Of a DNA stretch of 9,137 bases, positions 6,405 through 9,137 are shown in pieces. Position 1 is the stretch's first letter. The number at the start of each line of letters is the position of its first letter. The position numbers and the translations under genes were made by a program. Source of the DNA: an uncultured Bacteroidota bacterium (GTDB taxonomy: Bacteria > Bacteroidota > Bacteroidia > Flavobacteriales > Flavobacteriaceae). Location: positions 1 through 9,137 of the forward strand of contig CAISUR010000509.1 in NCBI GenBank assembly GCA_903888655.1, written 5' to 3'. The notes beneath the pieces were generated by a model. The model searched no databases. It was not told where the DNA came from and saw only the letters and a list, made by a program, of their open reading frames with translations.

Positions 6405-7634
6405 TTATTTTTTTGTGTAAAGTTGGTTTAAAAATTTTATAACTGAATATCCTAATTCTTTAGCCATGTTGACTGGAAATGTTTCTCCAATCTGCTTGTA
6501 TTGTTGCGCAATAGAACCTTCAAATTTCCAATCGTCAGGAAAAGTTTGTATTCTTGCGTATTCCCTAACAGTAAAAGGTCTTGTTTCTTCTGGATGACAT
6601 CTTTCGGTTTGTTTTTGAGCTGGACTACAAGTTAAAGTTAAACATGGTTCGTCCCATCCTATACGTCTTGCAATTCCTGTTTTACCTCCACCAAGATGAA
6701 AACTTCCGCCCATAAATTCCTTTTGAATATCTAACGGTAAATCTCGCCAGTAACCTTTTTGTGGAACTAAATCTAAAACATCAATCTTACTTTTTGGATA
6801 TTTTGAACCTTCTGATTTTGGGACATCACAATCAAACAATTCACCTTTTTTCAAAGCATCTTTTAAATTATAAATTTTCTTGTAAGGCTTTGGATATTCA
6901 TATTTTAAATCAATATCTTTTCTAATTCCAACTAAAATCAATCGCTCTCTTTTTTGAGGAACTTTAAAATTTATGGCTTTCAAAACTTGAACAGGAACAA
7001 TATTATAACCTATTTCATCCAAAATAGAAATCATTCCTTGAAGAGTTTTACCATTTTCGTGACTTAATAAACCACGAACATTTTCACCAATACAAATAGG
7101 AGGATTAACTTCTTTAACAACTCTTGCAAATTCATAAAATAAAGTTCCTCTTGCATCGGCTAAACCTAATTTCTTTCCTGCATAACTAAAAGCTTGGCAA
7201 GGAAATCCACCTGTTACAATATCAACTTTATTTTCATATTCAGTAAAACTAAAAGACTTAATATCACCTTCTAAAACATTCCAATTCGGACGATTTTTTC
7301 TTAAAGTATTGCAAGCCCATTTATCAATTTCATTTAAAGCGACACACTTTAAACCTGCTTTTTCCATTCCAACAGCTAAACCACCTGCTCCAGCGAAAAG
7401 TTCTAAAACAGTATAATCATTATGAGGTTCGACATAATTTGAAAAGGTATCTTGAATATTTTCATCCAAAAAATCAAAATACAAAGTATCAACATCAGAT
7501 TTTCTATAAACTCTGTAGTTACTCATTGGTTCCCGAACGGCTGGTAATTTTCCATCTTTGTCCCAACGTCTCAAAGTTTCTTTGCTTTTGCCGATATATT
7601 CAGATACTTCTGAAAGTGTCATATATTCATTCAT
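6405..7634 (-). CDS. C5-cytosine methyltransferase with N-terminal MerR-like HTH (M1)
   Basis: A 409-residue C5-MTase with an added DNA-binding domain. Residues 5-50 form a MerR/excisionase-type HTH (MTLSEVSEYIGKSKETLRRW, then GKLPAVR and YRVYRKSDVD). The MTase motifs follow: I VLELFAGAGGLAVG (76-89), IV GGFPCQAFS (142-150, nucleophile C146), VI ENVRGL (184-189), VIII QKRER (227-231), a TRD at ~240-350 (GGGKTGIARR, SPAQKQTERCHP), IX TVREYARIQTFPDDW (355-369) and X QIGETFPVNMA (381-391). Motif X departs from the usual GN(A/S)VP. The TRD region resembles, from memory, enzymes of the GGNCC type such as M.Sau96I. ATG at 7632-7634 is preferred over the upstream in-frame TTG at 7640; an ATG at 7622 would also keep the HTH. 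It is the first gene of the operon, and it probably both protects DNA against R1 and represses its own promoter, as known for other HTH-bearing MTases such as M.SsoII. Confidence 0.93.
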   Translation of the reverse strand: MNEYMTLSEVSEYIGKSKETLRRWDKDGKLPAVREPMSNYRVYRKSDVDTLYFDFLDENIQDTFSNYVEPHNDYTVLELFAGAGGLAVGMEKAGLKCVALNEIDKWACNTLRKNRPNWNVLEGDIKSFSFTEYENKVDIVTGGFPCQAFSYAGKKLGLADARGTLFYEFARVVKEVNPPICIGENVRGLLSHENGKTLQGMISILDEIGYNIVPVQVLKAINFKVPQKRERLILVGIRKDIDLKYEYPKPYKKIYNLKDALKKGELFDCDVPKSEGSKYPKSKIDVLDLVPQKGYWRDLPLDIQKEFMGGSFHLGGGKTGIARRIGWDEPCLTLTCSPAQKQTERCHPEETRPFTVREYARIQTFPDDWKFEGSIAQQYKQIGETFPVNMAKELGYSVIKFLNQLYTKK

Positions 7635-7665
7635 AACCAAATTATTTAACCTTACACATTGGTTA
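7634..7665. promoter_or_regulatory. Candidate operator: three TAACC motifs before M1
   Basis: TAACCAA at 7634-7640 and TTGGTTA at 7659-7665 are perfect inverted copies separated by 18 bases. Between them TAACCTT at 7647-7653 is a third, directly repeated TAACC, which also forms a TAACC-N9-GGTTA inverted repeat with the distal copy. The array covers the predicted transcription start and touches the M1 start codon, a suitable place for repression by the HTH of M1. No binding data support this; it is read from symmetry and position. Confidence 0.5.
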
Positions 7666-7673
7666 CAAATTTA
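7666..7673 (-). promoter_or_regulatory. -7 box (TAAATTTG) of the M1-R1-M2 operon
   Basis: On the minus strand TAAATTTG matches the Bacteroidota -7 consensus TAnnTTTG in full, about 32 bases before the M1 ATG. No TTG is found at the expected -33 spacing; that region is the T-rich tail of the alaS terminator. Transcription would start near 7660, inside the TAACC motif array. Confidence 0.5.
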
Positions 7674-7689
7674 AATGAAAAATCGAAAT

Positions 7690-7735
7690 AAAAAACACAG
7701 ATTTTTAAAATTTCTAAAATTTCTAAAATCTGTGT
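7690..7735 (-). terminator. Intrinsic terminator of alaS
   Basis: A perfect 11-bp stem pairs 7695-7705 (ACACAGATTTT) with 7725-7735. Inside it, AAATTT at 7708-7713 can pair with AAATTT at 7717-7722 around a three-base loop, separated from the outer stem by a small internal loop. Read on the minus strand, the stem is followed at once by TTTTTATTT. It begins 21 bases after the alaS stop codon. The plus-strand exit is not T-rich, so it should act on alaS transcripts only. Confidence 0.85.
7706..7730. repeat. 9-bp tandem repeat in terminator loop
   Basis: TAAAATTTC occurs twice in a row (7706-7714, 7715-7723), followed by a partial third unit TAAAATC. It fills the loop of the alaS terminator and supplies the inner AAATTT pairing. 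It may be a site of length variation by slippage. Confidence 0.7.
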
Positions 7736-7756
7736 ACCTAACTATTTGAAAGCGAT

Positions 7757-9137
7757 TTATTTCACAAAATCAACAACGTTCTCCAAAGCCTCATGAATTC
7801 CATTTACATTCTTACCTTTTCCAGAAGCAAAGAACGGCTGTCCTCCACCATTTCCGTCAATGTATTTCCCAAGTTCTCTAATTACATTTCCAGCATTTAA
7901 TCCTCTTTCTGCCACTAATTCTTTTGAAATATAACAGTGAATATTTGGCACATCTTCTTCAACAGAAGCCAAAAACACAAACGAATTTGGTTTAGAACTT
8001 CCCAATGCCTGTGCTAAATCTTTAGCGGAACTCATTGACAAATCTACTTGTTTTGCTAAAAAGTTAACTCCGTTTACTTCTTGAAAATCTGAAAGTAACG
8101 CATTCTTCAATCCGTCAACTTTTTCTTTTAACAATTGCTCAATTTGTTTTTTCAATTTAGCGTTATCATCTTGTAACGTGACCACCGATTTTAAAATATC
8201 TTGTGGATTTTTCAACGTTTCTTTGATTTCGGCTAACGTATTTTCTTGATTTGAATAAAAATGTTTCACAGCATCACCTGTAATCGCTTCAATTCGACGA
8301 ATCCCGGCAGCCACAGCTCCTTCCGAAATTATTTTAAAATGCCAAATATCAGCGGTATTTTTTACATGAATTCCTCCGCAAAGCTCTTTGCTTTCGCCAA
8401 ATTCAATCATACGAACGTTGTCGCCATATTTTTCTCCAAACAATGCCATAGCGCCTTTATCTAACGCTTCTTTAATGGGAATATTTCGGTGTTCTACCAA
8501 TTGCAATTGCGCTTCAATTTGAGCATTGACACTGGCTTCAACGTGACGTAATTCGTCGTCGGAAACTTTAGCAAAATGCGAGAAGTCAAAACGTAGATAA
8601 TTCGGATTTACCAAACTCCCTTTTTGTTCTACATGCGTTCCTAATATATTTCGCAACGCCAAATGCATTAAGTGTGTAGCCGAGTGATTTTTAGAAGTTG
8701 ACGTTCTTAAATCAGTATTCACTTTAGCCACAAATCCAGCTTCAATATTTTCTGGAAGTTGTTTGGTAAAATGTAGAATTAAATTATTTTCTTTTTTCGT
8801 ATCAATAATATCAATCGTTTCGTTAGCAGAAACCAAGAATCCTTTATCACCAACTTGACCACCTCCTTCTGGATAAAATGGCGTTGCATCTAAAACAATT
8901 TGATACAAAATTCCGTCTTTTTTAGAATCTACTTTGCGAATACGTGTGATTTTTACGTTATTTTCAGTTTGGTCATAACCAACGAATGTTTCTACATTTC
9001 CAGGAATCATAATCGACCAATCTTCTGTAGAAACTTCTGAAGCGGCACGAGAGCGCGCTTTTTGCTTTTGCAATTCAGCTTCGAAATCTGCTTCGTTGTA
9101 GGTATAGCCTTTTTCTTTTAATATTAAAGCTGTCAAA
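7757..9137 (-). CDS. alaS: Alanine-tRNA ligase, C-terminal half (5' end outside window)
   Basis: These 459 codons are the C-terminal half of alanyl-tRNA synthetase, which charges tRNA-Ala in the cytoplasm and removes wrongly attached Ser or Gly. The start of the gene and the catalytic domain lie beyond the right edge. Visible are the end of the aminoacylation/tRNA-recognition part (TALILKEKGY), the beta-barrel with FYPEGGGQVGDKG (87-99), the editing domain with the zinc-type HSATH (151-155) and CGGIH (253-257) motifs, a heptad-like coiled-coil stretch (~298-345) and the C-Ala/DHHA1 domain ending in GNGGGQPFFASGKG (428-441). All editing metal ligands are present, so the gene looks functional. 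A strong hairpin terminator follows 21 bases after the stop, separating it from the R-M operon on the same strand. Confidence 0.97.
   Translation of the reverse strand, partial: LTALILKEKGYTYNEADFEAELQKQKARSRAASEVSTEDWSIMIPGNVETFVGYDQTENNVKITRIRKVDSKKDGILYQIVLDATPFYPEGGGQVGDKGFLVSANETIDIIDTKKENNLILHFTKQLPENIEAGFVAKVNTDLRTSTSKNHSATHLMHLALRNILGTHVEQKGSLVNPNYLRFDFSHFAKVSDDELRHVEASVNAQIEAQLQLVEHRNIPIKEALDKGAMALFGEKYGDNVRMIEFGESKELCGGIHVKNTADIWHFKIISEGAVAAGIRRIEAITGDAVKHFYSNQENTLAEIKETLKNPQDILKSVVTLQDDNAKLKKQIEQLLKEKVDGLKNALLSDFQEVNGVNFLAKQVDLSMSSAKDLAQALGSSKPNSFVFLASVEEDVPNIHCYISKELVAERGLNAGNVIRELGKYIDGNGGGQPFFASGKGKNVNGIHEALENVVDFVK

Noticed and set aside
3394..7634. Broader defence island (toxin-antitoxin, CBASS, retron, phage genes)
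   Set aside because: All coding space here is accounted for by two methyltransferases and two nucleases; no integrase, toxin, reverse transcriptase or cyclase motifs were seen.
7439..7636. 65-codon open frame on + opposite the HTH of M1
   Set aside because: It lies fully within the well-supported M1 gene, shows no family motif and no promoter; it is an antisense shadow.
7635..7640. TTG at 7640 as the start of M1
   Set aside because: An ATG two codons later gives the same protein with a normal start, and the TTG lies inside the repeated TAACC motif array.
7706..7730. Tandem 9-mers as a CRISPR-like or iteron array
   Set aside because: There are only two and a half units without spacers, and they are explained by the terminator hairpin.
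8261..8464. 67-codon open frame on + opposite alaS
   Set aside because: It is antisense to the conserved editing domain of AlaS and has no recognisable protein features.

Overview
The window looks like chromosomal DNA of a Bacteroidota member, most likely a Flavobacterium-like species. The DNA is very AT-rich, one protein ends in a type IX secretion (T9SS) type A sorting domain, genes lack clear Shine-Dalgarno sites, and a TAnnTTTG-type -7 box precedes the restriction operon.

Layout from left to right. (1) Positions 1-667 (+) hold the 3' part of a formylglycine-generating-enzyme-like (SUMF1/GldJ-like) gene, broken by a frameshift at a run of ten A. (2) Positions 668-1110 are decayed DNA ending in the last ~55 codons of an ABC-exporter ATPase. 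(3) Positions 1111-3036 (-) encode a large secreted T9SS protein with an Omp28-like, thioredoxin-type CxxC domain. (4) At 3187-3288 (+) there is a second, shorter copy of the same ABC-exporter tail, so the T9SS gene is bracketed by two directly oriented gene ends. (5) Positions 3394-7634 form a restriction-modification (R-M) island: an Eco47II-like nuclease on + (R2), convergent with and overlapping a minus-strand operon. In transcription order that operon is a C5-cytosine methyltransferase with an N-terminal MerR-like HTH (M1), a TdeIII-like nuclease (R1) and a second C5 methyltransferase with a very large target-recognition region (M2). (6) Positions 7690-7735 are the intrinsic terminator of alaS. 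(7) Positions 7757-9137 (-) are the C-terminal half of alaS, a housekeeping gene that runs off the right edge.

How the genes may work together. M1 and R1 look like a complete type II pair. M2 and the convergent R2 look like a second pair fused to the first. As far as I know, the founding members of both nuclease families (TdeIII, Eco47II) recognise GGNCC, so the island may carry two systems with the same or related specificity. M1 probably represses its own operon: three TAACC motifs lie over the predicted transcription start and start codon. R2 has lost the usual Glu of its PD-(D/E)xK site and may be inactive or altered. The island lies directly behind alaS, and its other side shows gene-end debris, as expected for an accessory insertion site.
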